This document shows positions 7,362-16,191 of a stretch of DNA of 64,000 nucleotides, one piece after another. The notes beneath the pieces are model-generated. The model was not told the origin of the DNA. It saw only the letters and a list, made by a program, of their open reading frames with translations, and ran no database searches. Position numbers and translations under genes: made by a program. Positions within the stretch are counted from its first letter, which is position 1, and each line of letters opens with the position of its first letter. This DNA is from Microvirga arabica (lineage in GTDB: Bacteria; Pseudomonadota; Alphaproteobacteria; Rhizobiales; Beijerinckiaceae), in contig NZ_JAFBID010000012.1 in NCBI RefSeq assembly GCF_016811235.1, forward strand, positions 1-64,000. The letters run 5' to 3'.

Positions 7362-8466
7362 CACTCCCTGCATGCGCGCCTTGATCTCCTGGGTGATGTT
7401 GTGGACATCAAGGCGGCTGCCGATGACGGTCGGGCGGATGATGATCAGAAGTTCCGTTCGACCTTGATCGTTGACGGCATCATTGGTGAAGGCCGTTCCG
7501 AGCAGGGGAATATCCTTCAGGATTGGCACGCCAGCCTTTCCTTTGGTTCGCCGGGTCGATATGAGGCCGCCGAGAACGATCTCGGTCCCGCTTTGTGCCG
7601 CAACCGAGCTGTTGATCTTGCGCTGGCGGATGGTAGGCGAGTCGATGGCAGATGTCTCATTCTGCACAACGTCGCTTGCCTCCTGGCTGATGTCGAGCAT
7701 GACGAGGCCGCTCGAGTTCACCCGTGGCGTTACCGACAGGATGATGCCGGTATCCTTCATTTCGATGTCATTGACGACAGGCGTATCCGGGTTGACGACA
7801 CTTCGCGCGGAGCGGGTGGCTACGGGAACTTGATCGCCCACCTTCAGGTTCGCCGTCTGGTTGTCCAGGACAGTTAAAGCGGGCGAGGAGATTACCTCGA
7901 TATCCGTGATGCTTTCGAGAGCATTGAGCACGACCCTGCCGGAACCGACCTTGAATGTGTAGTTGAATCCGGGCAGATCGTTCGATTTGGCGGTGCTGCC
8001 GTCATCCAAAGATACACCGTGGTTTCCATACTGAAAGAACCAGCGCACGCCATGCTTGAGTTTATCGTTGAGCGACACCTCGACGATGGTGGCCTCGATC
8101 AGGACCTGAGTGGGGAGAACATCGAGCCGTCGTATGGCGGCTTCCACCAGCCGATAATCCTCTGGCTTCGCGATAACGACGAGGGAGTTTGTCGCGGTAT
8201 CCGCCTTGATCTGCACGGCCTCGCGAAGCTGGGTCCCGTTCGGATTGATCTCCTGTCTGTTGTCTGCACTCCGCTCTGGGAGTGCTTCAGATGCCATTGC
8301 CGGCAAGGAGCTTGGGGCCGGCGTCTCGCCAGAGACACTTTGCATTGAAACCGGCGTCAAGGCAGGCGTCGTCGCCGAACCTTCCAGCTTGAGCTGCTTT
8401 GAACCTGTTTGAGTGCCGAGCATCCCATTGAGAACCTCGGCGATCTCGTTCGCCCGCCTGTTCAGG
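7335..8466 (-). pseudogene. type II/III secretion secretin (GspD-like), 5'-truncated
   Basis: The C-terminal secretin channel domain is present: a N2/N3-like segment with SLVVIAKPEDYRLVEAAIRR and VLPTQVLIEATIVEV, then VPVATRSARS and the closing block GVPILKDIPLLGTAF with ELLIIIRPTV. From the ATG at 8423 it would have 362 residues, whereas GspD proteins are about 600-750 with a signal peptide and N0/N1 domains. The frame stays open upstream and reads as native N-domain sequence (NRRANEIAEVLNG) until about 8466, where it runs into a LysR fragment on the other strand. With no signal peptide it cannot reach the outer membrane, and no other secretion genes are nearby. I call it a remnant. Confidence 0.75.
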
Positions 8467-8469
8467 CTA

Positions 8470-8732
8470 CAGGTTCTCGGTATCTCGGCCGCTCGTGGAT
8501 CGTCACCGATTTTTCAGCCAAGCTCTCACTCATCCGGGCAGGCCTCGGATGGGGTTATGTCCCGCGTCATCTCCTCAATGCCCAAAATGTAGACGGCATC
8601 TTGCAGGAACTGGATGTCGAAGATCCCCACCGCCAGAGCGAATACCCGGTCTTTGCCGTCCATCACAAAGTACGCAAGCTCGAGCCTGCCGCACAGCGCC
8701 TTGTCGAACTCCTGTGGCAAACGACCATCTGA
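8470..8732 (+). pseudogene. LysR-type regulator, C-terminal fragment
   Basis: About 85 residues correspond to the end of a LysR effector-binding domain: RSWIVTDFSAKLSLIRAGLG, then WGYVPRHLL and a final helix ending LVELLWQTTI. The DNA-binding domain and the first half of the effector domain are missing. An ATG at 8409 is in frame, but the residues between it and 8470 are antisense to the secretin remnant. Both genes are broken at the same point, so 8460-8475 is a recombination junction. Confidence 0.7.
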
Positions 8733-8777
8733 CAGGGCCTTGAACCGACAGGCCTCAAGGACCTGGTTGCCTTCGGG

Positions 8778-9548
8778 TCACCTTGTCAGCATGCCGATAT
8801 TCAACGGGCAGTGCTGTGTCGCAAGTCCCGCGCCGTCGATCCAGCGGTGAAGCAGGAAGCCCGGCATTTCAGCCTCATGGGTCGGACGGCCCGCTTCGAA
8901 GCTGCATGCCTCCTGATACCGGACCGGAGGAGCGATCTGGCAGATTGCGTTGCCGAACTGCCCGAGCAGGGATCGATGGTGGTGCCCGGAGAGAACGCGC
9001 TCCACCTGCCTGTGTCGGGACAGGATTCCGGAGAGTCGTTCGGCACCTTCGAACAGGCGGATGGAATCCTTCTCCTCGATCCCACACTGAAACGGCGTAT
9101 GATGAACGAGGATGACAGTTGGAACGGATGTGTCGGCTGCCAGAGCATTGTCGAGAAAGTCGAGCGTCTCATCGTCGAGGGCACCTTCGACCTTGCCGGG
9201 AATGAGGCTGTCCAGCCCGATCAGCCGCACGGGCCGGGTCTCCACCACGAAATTCAGCGGACCTGAGGCAGGCATGTAGCGAAGGCCAGAGAGGGCCGAG
9301 CGCATCGCCTCCCGATCGTCGTGATTGCCAGGGACCATGTAGACCGGCATGGGCAGAGGGCAGAGATATCGCGCCAGCAGAGCGTAATCGTCGGGGCTTC
9401 CCTCGCCGACATCTCCCGTGACGACGACCACGTCGGGCTGCGGCAACAGGCGCATCAGACTTTCAACGGCCTGCTCGGTATGGACATTCGTGGCCGAGAG
9501 CGGCGCCCTGGCGCAGACATGCAGGTCGGAGAGGTGAGCGATCAGCAT
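8778..9548 (-). CDS. metallophosphoesterase (phosphodiesterase, GpdQ/CpdA-like)
   Basis: It has 256 residues. All calcineurin-type metal motifs are visible in order: LSDLHV near the N-terminus, VVVTGDVGEG, VPGNHDD, ILVHHTPF and LSGHHHRS. I chose ATG at 9548, since family homology starts at MLIAHLSDLHV; the longer frame to 9680 only runs back into the permease gene. It follows the permease by 7 bases and closes the ABC transporter operon. Class III cyclic-nucleotide and glycerophosphodiester phosphodiesterases share these motifs. Being paired with an importer, it probably hydrolyses the imported phosphodiester or a related compound in the cytoplasm (inference). Confidence 0.88.
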   Translation of the reverse strand: MLIAHLSDLHVCARAPLSATNVHTEQAVESLMRLLPQPDVVVVTGDVGEGSPDDYALLARYLCPLPMPVYMVPGNHDDREAMRSALSGLRYMPASGPLNFVVETRPVRLIGLDSLIPGKVEGALDDETLDFLDNALAADTSVPTVILVHHTPFQCGIEEKDSIRLFEGAERLSGILSRHRQVERVLSGHHHRSLLGQFGNAICQIAPPVRYQEACSFEAGRPTHEAEMPGFLLHRWIDGAGLATQHCPLNIGMLTR

Positions 9549-9555
9549 CTGGGCC

Positions 9556-10431
9556 TCACTGTCCGACCTTGGCGAGCACGTCGGCGCGCAGCAACCGCTC
9601 GACGACCAGCATGAAGCCGATTGATGGAACCAGGAGGATGAGAGCGGTAATCGAAGCAATCTGATAGTTGCCGCCAGCACTGGCCGTATAGAGCAGCAGT
9701 GGCAGGGTATTCACTTCGGGAGCCCCAACGAAGAAGGTCGCAGTGAACTCATCAAGGGATTCGAGGAACACGAAGACGGCGCTTGCCATCAGGCCCGGCA
9801 TGGCCAGCGGCAGGGTAATGTCGGAGAATGTCCGCAGAGGTCCGGCCCCGGAGATGCGTGCCGCCTCTTCCAAGGCATGATCCACGGCTGCAAAGGCCGC
9901 CGTCGCGATCCAGATGGCATAGACGAGCCCGTGGACCGTATGGACCAGAACGACGCCGAGGTAGGTTCCGTTAAGCCCGACATCGTAGAAGAGGCGAGCA
10001 ATGTTCATATAGACGGGCAGGTTCGGAAAGGCCTGAGGCACGAGGAACATGAGCAGGACTAAGCTCCGCATCGGGAGTTTGAGCCGCGCCAGAGCATAGC
10101 CCGCCGGGATTGCAAGCGACAGGGAGAGAACCACCACGCCAACGGCAATCGAGACGCTGTTGACCAATGACTCCACCGCATTGCCGCGCGGGGAGAACAC
10201 CCGGCCCCAATAGGCGAAGCCATAAGCGGACGGCAGCTTATTTGGGAAGAACCAGCTCTCCGCGACGGTCCAGAGCAGCATGTTGAGAAGTGGCCCGAAC
10301 ACTGCGAAGGCGAGCAGACCGAGCGCTAAGCCTCGCAGAAGCAGGCGCAGCGCCCGGCTTGGCAACCATGTCGTGAGATGGGTTGCCGTGCTCGACGGCA
10401 AGGCTGGGGTGTTGAGAACGGAACTGCTCAT
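9556..10431 (-). CDS. ABC transporter inner-membrane permease (second of two)
   Basis: It has 291 residues with about six hydrophobic helices and the permease EAA loop at EEAARISGAGPLRTFSDITL, which contacts the ATPase. The start ATG at 10431 overlaps the stop of the first permease (10428-10431, ATGA), which is why I reject the longer 307-residue frame. It is of the CysW/PotC class found in importers for polyamines, iron, thiamine and 2-aminoethylphosphonate. The operon order is ATPase, binding protein, permease, permease, phosphoesterase. Confidence 0.9.
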   Translation of the reverse strand: MSSSVLNTPALPSSTATHLTTWLPSRALRLLLRGLALGLLAFAVFGPLLNMLLWTVAESWFFPNKLPSAYGFAYWGRVFSPRGNAVESLVNSVSIAVGVVVLSLSLAIPAGYALARLKLPMRSLVLLMFLVPQAFPNLPVYMNIARLFYDVGLNGTYLGVVLVHTVHGLVYAIWIATAAFAAVDHALEEAARISGAGPLRTFSDITLPLAMPGLMASAVFVFLESLDEFTATFFVGAPEVNTLPLLLYTASAGGNYQIASITALILLVPSIGFMLVVERLLRADVLAKVGQ

Positions 10432-11261
10432 GCGATCGCCCGAGATTTGTCTTTCGACGCTTGGCGCAGATAGAGCCATGCCACGCCGCTTGTCAGAAGG
10501 ATCGAGATGACCCCAAGTGCGTTGGCGACGCCGTAGTCTCCATAGGAGTTGATGCGGAATGCCATATTGGCCGTGATCGTAGTGGGTGTCTGTGCGTTGA
10601 TCATGAGCGGCACTGACAGGACGGACATCATGGTCACGAAGCTTAAGGTCAGACCGACCGTGAGACTGGCTCGCACCTGAGGCACGATGATCTCAAGCAG
10701 GATGCGCAGGCGCGACGCGCCAAGATTGCGTGCGGCCTCGATCATGCTCCGGTCGAGGGAGGCCATGGCTCCGGCGACAAGCAGCGCGACGAAAGGCGTC
10801 TGCTTCCAAACGAAGGTGATGACGATGCCGCGCCAGTCAAGGAGGCTTACGGCGCTGACAGGTTCGATCAGCTCCAACCCGACGAGTGTGTTGTTGAGCA
10901 TGCCGTTCTTGGCCAGGAACGTGCGCATGACCTGCCCCGCAACCACGAACGGAATGAAGAGCGGCCAGCGGTAGAGCCATTTGAGAATAGCCACGGAGCG
11001 AGGATTCTCGCCCAGCACCAAATATCCTCCGATGGCGATCGAGAACACGCCGACAAGGGCGGTCGAAAGCGCAATGATCAGCACCGTGAAGACGATGTCG
11101 TTGCGATAGAGCTCGTAGGCTTTGATGAAGTTGGCCCAGCCCCAGCCTTCAGGAGACCAGAAGGCGCTGATCAGGGAATATGCTAGCGGATAAACGAAGA
11201 AGAGCACCACCATGGCAAGGGCGGGCGCAACAAGAATGGGGCCGAGAGCTCGCTGATTCAT
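10428..11261 (-). CDS. ABC transporter inner-membrane permease (first of two)
   Basis: It has 277 residues, about six membrane helices and an EAA loop at IEAARNLGASRLRILLEIIV. The N-terminal helix begins at LGPILVAPALAMVVLFFVYP, as in PotB/CysU-type permeases. It lies 57 bases after the binding-protein stop; a strong hairpin (11278-11310) lies in that gap and probably lowers its expression relative to the binding protein. It should form a heterodimeric channel with the permease encoded next. Confidence 0.9.
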   Translation of the reverse strand: MNQRALGPILVAPALAMVVLFFVYPLAYSLISAFWSPEGWGWANFIKAYELYRNDIVFTVLIIALSTALVGVFSIAIGGYLVLGENPRSVAILKWLYRWPLFIPFVVAGQVMRTFLAKNGMLNNTLVGLELIEPVSAVSLLDWRGIVITFVWKQTPFVALLVAGAMASLDRSMIEAARNLGASRLRILLEIIVPQVRASLTVGLTLSFVTMMSVLSVPLMINAQTPTTITANMAFRINSYGDYGVANALGVISILLTSGVAWLYLRQASKDKSRAIA

Positions 11262-11277
11262 GGGTGATCCCGAAGCT

Positions 11278-11310
11278 GGCGGAGCCGGCCTGCATGGGGC
11301 CGGCTCCGCC
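11278..11310 (-). terminator. attenuating hairpin between binding protein and permease genes
   Basis: A perfect 13-base-pair stem, GGCGGAGCCGGCC with GGCCGGCTCCGCC, encloses a 7-base loop. It has no T-run. Stem-loops at this place in ABC importer operons commonly stabilise the binding-protein message and reduce permease expression. Confidence 0.6.
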
Positions 11311-11318
11311 GAGAGCCA

Positions 11319-12470
11319 TTAGTTGGTCGCGGTCTGACGCTCGTAGGATTCAAGGATCGCGTCGAAGTACGGGCCGACCGGGAAAGACTTGCCCTTCGTG
11401 GCGAGGTCGTCCGGCGTCACGTCCGTGAACAGCTTCTGCCAGGTGGCACCATCGAGTTTGGCCTGCACGTGCTTGGCGTCGATGCCCGGATACCAGCTGA
11501 AGCGCTTCACGATGCCTTCGGCCTGCACCTCGGGGCTGGTGGCGAGAGCCACAAACTTCTTGGCAAGATCCGACTGAGCGGCCTTGGCCGGCACCACGTA
11601 GTACATCGGCTGGCCAGGCATGCCGGGGCCGACGAGCTTCAGCTTCATGCTGGGGTTGAGGCGGCCTTCCGCCTTCCAGGAGTAGAACATATCGACCCAC
11701 ACCGGGCCCATGGCGATCTCGCCGCGGTTGAGCATGTCCAGCGTACCGGCATTGCCTGGCGTGAAGGTCACGTTCTTGTTGAACTCCTTCAGGTTCGCCA
11801 TGGCGTAGTTCCAAGCCTTCGACTTGGTCAGTTCGGCGTCGAAGGGACCGTTCTGCAGCTTCTTGGCATCCGGGCCATAGGCGTACATCCAGCCCATGAC
11901 GAAGCTCACGCCCGACATGCCGCCCTTGATGCCGTTATAGCCGAACTGCTTCGGGTTCTTCTTCGCCCAATCGACGAGTTCGTCATAAGTGGACGGCGGG
12001 TTCTTCACGATGTCCGGGTTGTAGGCGATCGCCGTCTGGCTGTGGAACATCGGCATCACGTAGCCGTCCACCGGCGTGCCCAGGGCAGCTTTCGAAGAAT
12101 CGCGAGTCGCGAGGTTGGCCGTCTGGATGCCCGAGCGGTAGTTGGCGAGCAGCTTGTCGGTCACGAGCTTGCCGGTGATCTTCTCGTGAACGACAGCCAC
12201 GTCCACGTCCCAGGCAGGGGCGTTGGACTTGGCTTGGGCGTCGAGGCGCTCAAAGATCTTCTGCGAGCCGGCATCGCCGGGGCCGGTGCCCAGCGCCCGC
12301 ACCTTGGTGCCCGGGTTCTGCTTCTCGAAGAGCGGGCCGAGATAGTCGTTGATGTAGTCGACCATGTTCTGGTCGCCGGCGGTAGCGACGTTGAGCGTGG
12401 TCTGCGCCTGAGCGGTCGAGGCCAAAGCAGCCGCGAACACCCCGGCGAGAAGGATCTGTGCCGGTTTCAT
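11319..12470 (-). CDS. periplasmic substrate-binding protein of ABC importer
   Basis: It has 383 residues with a clear signal peptide (MKPAQILLAGVFAAALASTA, cut after AQA). The mature part has the type II binding-protein layout of the polyamine/iron/phosphonate cluster, for example IAYNPDIVKNPPSTYDELVD and GEIAMGPVWVDMFYSWKAEG. The ligand cannot be read from the sequence. The metallophosphoesterase in the operon and a Pho-like motif upstream of the ATPase gene point to a phosphorus compound such as a phosphonate or phosphodiester. GGAGAA lies before the ATG. Confidence 0.88.
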   Translation of the reverse strand: MKPAQILLAGVFAAALASTAQAQTTLNVATAGDQNMVDYINDYLGPLFEKQNPGTKVRALGTGPGDAGSQKIFERLDAQAKSNAPAWDVDVAVVHEKITGKLVTDKLLANYRSGIQTANLATRDSSKAALGTPVDGYVMPMFHSQTAIAYNPDIVKNPPSTYDELVDWAKKNPKQFGYNGIKGGMSGVSFVMGWMYAYGPDAKKLQNGPFDAELTKSKAWNYAMANLKEFNKNVTFTPGNAGTLDMLNRGEIAMGPVWVDMFYSWKAEGRLNPSMKLKLVGPGMPGQPMYYVVPAKAAQSDLAKKFVALATSPEVQAEGIVKRFSWYPGIDAKHVQAKLDGATWQKLFTDVTPDDLATKGKSFPVGPYFDAILESYERQTATN

Positions 12471-12516
12471 GAAGGTTCTCCTGGTCGTCTCAAGACTGCT
12501 TATGCAGCCGGGTTGC

Positions 12517-13653
12517 TCAAGCGGCGGCCTGCGTGGCCCCTCCCCGCTGGAGTTCGTTCATCTCGCTTTGAGTGGCGGCCTCTGCCGGAAACACGAACAG
12601 GGCATCCGCCGGAATACGGATCCGTACATTCGCTCCCTGTGCATGACTGTTTTTGGCATCGACGAGGATCTCCTCATCTCCGACAGCAACTGCGTGCCGC
12701 CAGATACCGCCCGGATAGGAGGCATGCTTCACGATGCCCAGCAATTCGATTCCTGCTCCATTGGAGGAACCGGAGACAATCTCTGCCTCATCGCTGCGGA
12801 AATGCGCCTGCACCGGGCCGCGATACCCGGTAAGATGCTCGGGCCTTGGCACAACACCTGCACCCCCCGCCAGGGCATCGCCTTTGAGGAACAGGGTTGA
12901 GGCCTCGGTCTCCGCATGGAGGCGGATCACGTTGTCCGCACCCAGGAAAGTCGCCACGAAGGCGCTGGCGGGGTGGCGGTAGAGTTCCTCCGGGGAGCCG
13001 ACCTGCTCGATCCGTCCTTGGTTGAGGATCACGATCCGATCGGCCATGACCATGGCCTCTTCGCGATCGTGGGTCACATGAACGGCCGTAATCCCGAGAC
13101 GCTGCTGGAGAGAGCGGATCTCGTGTCGAACGGTTAGACGGATGCGGGCGTCGAGATTCGACAAAGGCTCATCAAGCAGCAGAATCTGCGGCGCAATCGC
13201 CAGCGCCCGCCCGAGCGCCACGCGCTGGCGCTGCCCACCCGACAAGGCTGTGACGGGCCGGTCTCCAAGTCCATCGAGACCCAGCATGGTTAGGACTTCG
13301 TCGACCCTCGCTCCGATCACGGAACGGGGAATGCCGCGCACCTTGAGGCCGTATCCCACGTTTTGCCTGACGCTCATGTGCGGCCAGAGAGCATAGGACT
13401 GGAACACGAGCGCCATGTCCCGTCGCTCGGGCGGATTATGCGTAATGTCGCGCCCGGCAACGAGGATGCGCCCTGAAGACGGCTGCATGAAGCCGGCAAG
13501 CGTGCGCAGAAGCGTCGTCTTTCCACAGCCAGACGAGCCCAATAGAGCAATGAACTCACCTTGCCCGAGCTCAAGATCGATGCCGGAGAGCACCGCATTG
13601 CGCCCATAGCCAACGCTGAGGCCTTGTATGTTCAGGAAGGTGGAAGACGTCAC
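12517..13653 (-). CDS. ABC transporter ATP-binding protein (importer, with TOBE-type tail)
   Basis: It has 378 residues. Walker A is GSSGCGKTT (39-47), the signature LSGGQRQRVALGRALA begins at 137, Walker B is ILLLDEP (157-163), and HVTHD is the switch. The last 110 residues match the regulatory TOBE region of PotA/FbpC/PhnT-type ATPases (RPEHLTGYRGPVQAHFRSDE). It is the first gene of a five-gene minus-strand operon, with the binding protein 46 bases downstream. Confidence 0.92.
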   Translation of the reverse strand: MTSSTFLNIQGLSVGYGRNAVLSGIDLELGQGEFIALLGSSGCGKTTLLRTLAGFMQPSSGRILVAGRDITHNPPERRDMALVFQSYALWPHMSVRQNVGYGLKVRGIPRSVIGARVDEVLTMLGLDGLGDRPVTALSGGQRQRVALGRALAIAPQILLLDEPLSNLDARIRLTVRHEIRSLQQRLGITAVHVTHDREEAMVMADRIVILNQGRIEQVGSPEELYRHPASAFVATFLGADNVIRLHAETEASTLFLKGDALAGGAGVVPRPEHLTGYRGPVQAHFRSDEAEIVSGSSNGAGIELLGIVKHASYPGGIWRHAVAVGDEEILVDAKNSHAQGANVRIRIPADALFVFPAEAATQSEMNELQRGGATQAAA

Positions 13654-14006
13654 GCCAGAAGCTCGCCATCGGGGCCCACTCGGCCCATGGTGCGGCGTCT
13701 ACAGATATTCTGTTACGCTTTTGTGACGTGTATTGCTACCTTGGCGCCTGCGTTGCCTATCATACCTCGAAACCCAGTTCACCACCTCTCTAAACATAGC
13801 AAGCTCATGAATTTTTCATGCGTTAATCGATCAACAATCATGGGTTTCTTCCTATACGAGGCCTGCATACCGGATGCGTGTCGATGATGTCCGGTGACAT
13901 GAACCTCATGTAGGTCAATCCGCCCTTCTAGAATTCACTAGGTAAAGCGGATTTCCCAATGCCCGGCTGCTCGGCGCACGGCGATGAATCAGCTTCGGGG
14001 TTTAAA
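13654..14006. other. 353-base divergent intergenic region
   Basis: It lies between the ABC operon (minus) and the secreted protein gene (plus). Besides the Pho-like repeat (13710-13727) and an overlapping dyad ACAGATATTCTGT (13701-13713), I see no gene. Base composition falls towards AT from about 13770 onwards, matching the neighbouring AT-rich gene. Confidence 0.5.
13710..13727 (+). promoter_or_regulatory. Pho-box-like direct repeat near the ABC operon
   Basis: CTGTTACGCTTTTGTGAC has two half-sites with an 11-base period and closely resembles the second pair upstream of the H1-like gene (CTGTTACGGTCCCGTGAC). It lies 57 bases before the ATPase start. Its half-sites read on the plus strand, opposite to the operon, which weakens the case for activation of that operon. 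Confidence 0.35.
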
Positions 14007-15371
14007 ATGATTGAAACATATACGAGGTTAGGCTCGATCCTGGTCGTTGCCTTGAGCCTATCAACGGCTTCTCTTGCGCTCGACAATGAGTCCATCGAGC
14101 CGCCACCTCCCATATCTACCATTGGCGGACCTATCACGAGGCCGCCATTGGGGCTTGCGAGCCAGTATCGCTGTGCGCATGGAGTTACTGATCAGTTTGA
14201 TAAAATGCAAAATGGCTCTTGGTATGAAAACGGAGAGCTTCGATATTCTTCAGGCAGCTTTAGTCATCCTCTTGGGGTGCGGGAGCATGACTGGATTTAC
14301 GGCTGGCGTTACACGAAAACTGATCACAACATTGGACCGATTCCGGATTTCCCAGATCAGCCAGGTGGAAACAATCATTTTCAGGGATTGATCCGCTTCG
14401 GCAATCCTTGGGCGGGCTGGAATTTCATCGTCTGGTCAGGCGGCGACTGGCATTATGATTTTGAGGGCGGGTCCCATCTGTTCTTCGCTCACCTGCCGAG
14501 TCGGGAAGATACTCACATCTATCCGTTTACGAGTGGATGGGCTCAAACATCTAAGAGCAATTTTAGCTATGATTCTTGGTGGCGGTGGAACATGCCGGAT
14601 GGGCGTGATCATATCTATCACAAAGTCAGGCTCGATAACAAAGCCGAAGGCCCAAACAAGCCTGGCTACTGGCATGCCGGAGGTATCCAGGAGTATGAAG
14701 GCATTATGGCCGTCGCTCTTGAAGATGGCGATTGGAATGTGGGAAAGATCGTCTTCGTTGATGTTTCCAATCCTTGGAAGCCGTACAAGATTGATGGACT
14801 GGAAATAAAAACACCACGCAAAATTGGTGCAGCGGCCATTACCCGGAACCGTGACAATCATTGGGTTGTGGCGACATGGGTCGATTATGAGATGACATTT
14901 TACATCTCTCGCACACCCGATATTAGATCCGGTTTCATCCATCTAGGAATCGGAGCCTCCGATAGCGGCTACAACCATACCAAGATCCCTGGGCCTGGGA
15001 GCATCGACTCCAGCCTAGGCCGGTATCAAAGCATCAGCCTCATCAATGGTTGCGATGGTAGATTCTATATCGCCGCAACAAACAACGATGGTCTATTCGG
15101 CTCAAGTGTGATCGGCACGAATTGGATCGATATTTACGGGCTCTTCCCCGGGGATGGTGTCCCAGGGCGCTACTTCATCCGCAAGATATGGAAGAAGAAG
15201 TTTGTCCTGAGCGACAGAGTTGCTGGGCCTAAATTCGCCGACTTCAACATGGCAGCGGGAATTCATGTAAGCATCAACGGAAAGATCATGATGTACGCCT
15301 CCGACGGCTGGCGTGACATGTCAAACACCGGTGCGCGATGGCTATCGTTCCGTGAGTTCGCAGCGCCATGA
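14007..15371 (+). CDS. secreted protein of unknown function, AT-rich gene
   Basis: It has 454 residues from ATG 14007; an upstream in-frame ATG at 13959 would bury the signal peptide, and neither start has a strong ribosome site. The signal peptide is MIETYTRLGSILVVALSLST ending near SLAL. The mature protein is rich in Trp, Tyr, Gly and Asp, with recurring strand-turn pieces such as GNNHFQGLIRFGNPWAGWNF and GRFYIAATNNDGLFGSSV, which suggests a beta-propeller (inference). I recognise no catalytic motif. Sampled composition is well below the neighbours (26 of 60 bases G+C at 14161-14220), a sign of transfer. It stands alone between the ABC operon and the tRNA-Leu gene. Confidence 0.75.
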   Translation: MIETYTRLGSILVVALSLSTASLALDNESIEPPPPISTIGGPITRPPLGLASQYRCAHGVTDQFDKMQNGSWYENGELRYSSGSFSHPLGVREHDWIYGWRYTKTDHNIGPIPDFPDQPGGNNHFQGLIRFGNPWAGWNFIVWSGGDWHYDFEGGSHLFFAHLPSREDTHIYPFTSGWAQTSKSNFSYDSWWRWNMPDGRDHIYHKVRLDNKAEGPNKPGYWHAGGIQEYEGIMAVALEDGDWNVGKIVFVDVSNPWKPYKIDGLEIKTPRKIGAAAITRNRDNHWVVATWVDYEMTFYISRTPDIRSGFIHLGIGASDSGYNHTKIPGPGSIDSSLGRYQSISLINGCDGRFYIAATNNDGLFGSSVIGTNWIDIYGLFPGDGVPGRYFIRKIWKKKFVLSDRVAGPKFADFNMAAGIHVSINGKIMMYASDGWRDMSNTGARWLSFREFAAP

Positions 15372-15620
15372 ATCGCGGGCGGCTCGCTGACTCCGACCGG
15401 CGGGCCGCTTCGACCTCGGTGGCTCTGATCAAATTTCCAACGATGTGGCATCCAACCGGATGCGATTGTGTCGTTCGAACAGCAAAGCGTTTAGATCGGA
15501 CCCGTTCTGAGCCACGACCTCATATCTAAGTCGCCGCGCCACTGCTTCTGCTGACGAGGAGTGTCACAGTACTGGTTCAGCTCATTGACGGCAGACGAAG
15601 GCTGCAAGCGAATGAGAGTC
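15372..15620. other. intergenic stretch without recognisable features
   Basis: The stretch lies between the secreted protein and a frameshifted small gene. I see no gene, tRNA or strong hairpin in it. Confidence 0.5.
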
Positions 15621-15843
15621 TCATTCTCTGAGGAACTTGAGGCCAGCCGTCATATTAGCCCGATGCTTCTCAAGCTTGGCTAGTACTTCTAAATGCCTCT
15701 GCTTGGCCTCAGAAGAGAGCTCCCAGCCCCCGCGTTCATCGCGCTTGCCGATGACGGTCCGCAGGTCGTCGGAGACGCGCCTCTGCGAAATCAGTAGACT
15801 CGGTCTCGGGTTTCTTCCAGGAGTGCGATATCGAAACGGCCAT
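15621..15843 (-). pseudogene. small helical protein gene with a single-base frameshift
   Basis: The ATG at 15843 gives MAVSISHSWKKPETESTDFA, but the frame then breaks. Removing one G near 15780 joins it to a frame reading VSDDLRTVIGKRDERGGWEL and SSEAKQRHLEVLAKLEKHRA, ending GLKFLRE at the TGA 15621-15623. The total span is 223 bases, one more than a multiple of three. The repaired product would be about 73 residues, charged and helical. I do not know the family. It could also be a sequencing error or a chance reading. Confidence 0.35.
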
Positions 15844-15928
15844 GGCTACCACCCGTGGTAGCGCTCGGACCGTCTTTCAGTGTTGATTGATTCGGATTCT
15901 TTTGCGGATCAATCCTTTAGAGGATTGT

Positions 15929-16013
15929 TGGTGCCCAGGAGAGGACTCGAACCTCCACGGTGTTACCCGCTGCTACCTGAAAGCAGTGCGTCTACCAATT
16001 CCGCCACCTGGGC
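15929..16013 (-). tRNA. tRNA-Leu (anticodon CAG)
   Basis: The gene reads GCCCAGG...CCTGGGC for a 7-base-pair acceptor stem with discriminator A and an encoded CCA. The D-loop holds GGAATTGGTAGAC, the anticodon arm is CTGCT-TTCAGGT-AGCAG with anticodon CAG, a long variable arm follows as expected for leucine, and the T-loop is GGTTCGAGTCC. Its 3' end and the 35 bases beyond it are mirrored in decayed form at 6645-6699. Confidence 0.95.
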
Positions 16014-16191
16014 ATGCCTTACCGGCGAGGCTTCGTTTACGGTGGATCGGGCGGCGCGTCAATCGCTGAAAATGCGTCAGATGCGCATTCTTCTGCCTGC
16101 ACCTCTTCACAGGGGAGCGGCGTTTGACTAGAGACGTTCTACATTTCCCACCCAAGCTCCATGCAAGTCCCTCGCCGGGCAGGAGAGTTTC

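Noticed and set aside
11469..12833. 454-codon plus-strand frame over the binding-protein and ATPase genes
   Set aside because: It spans two real genes on the other strand and has no recognisable domain.
15637..15861. 74-codon plus-strand frame before tRNA-Leu
   Set aside because: The minus-strand reading with one frameshift gives more protein-like sequence; this frame is Ser/Arg-rich noise.
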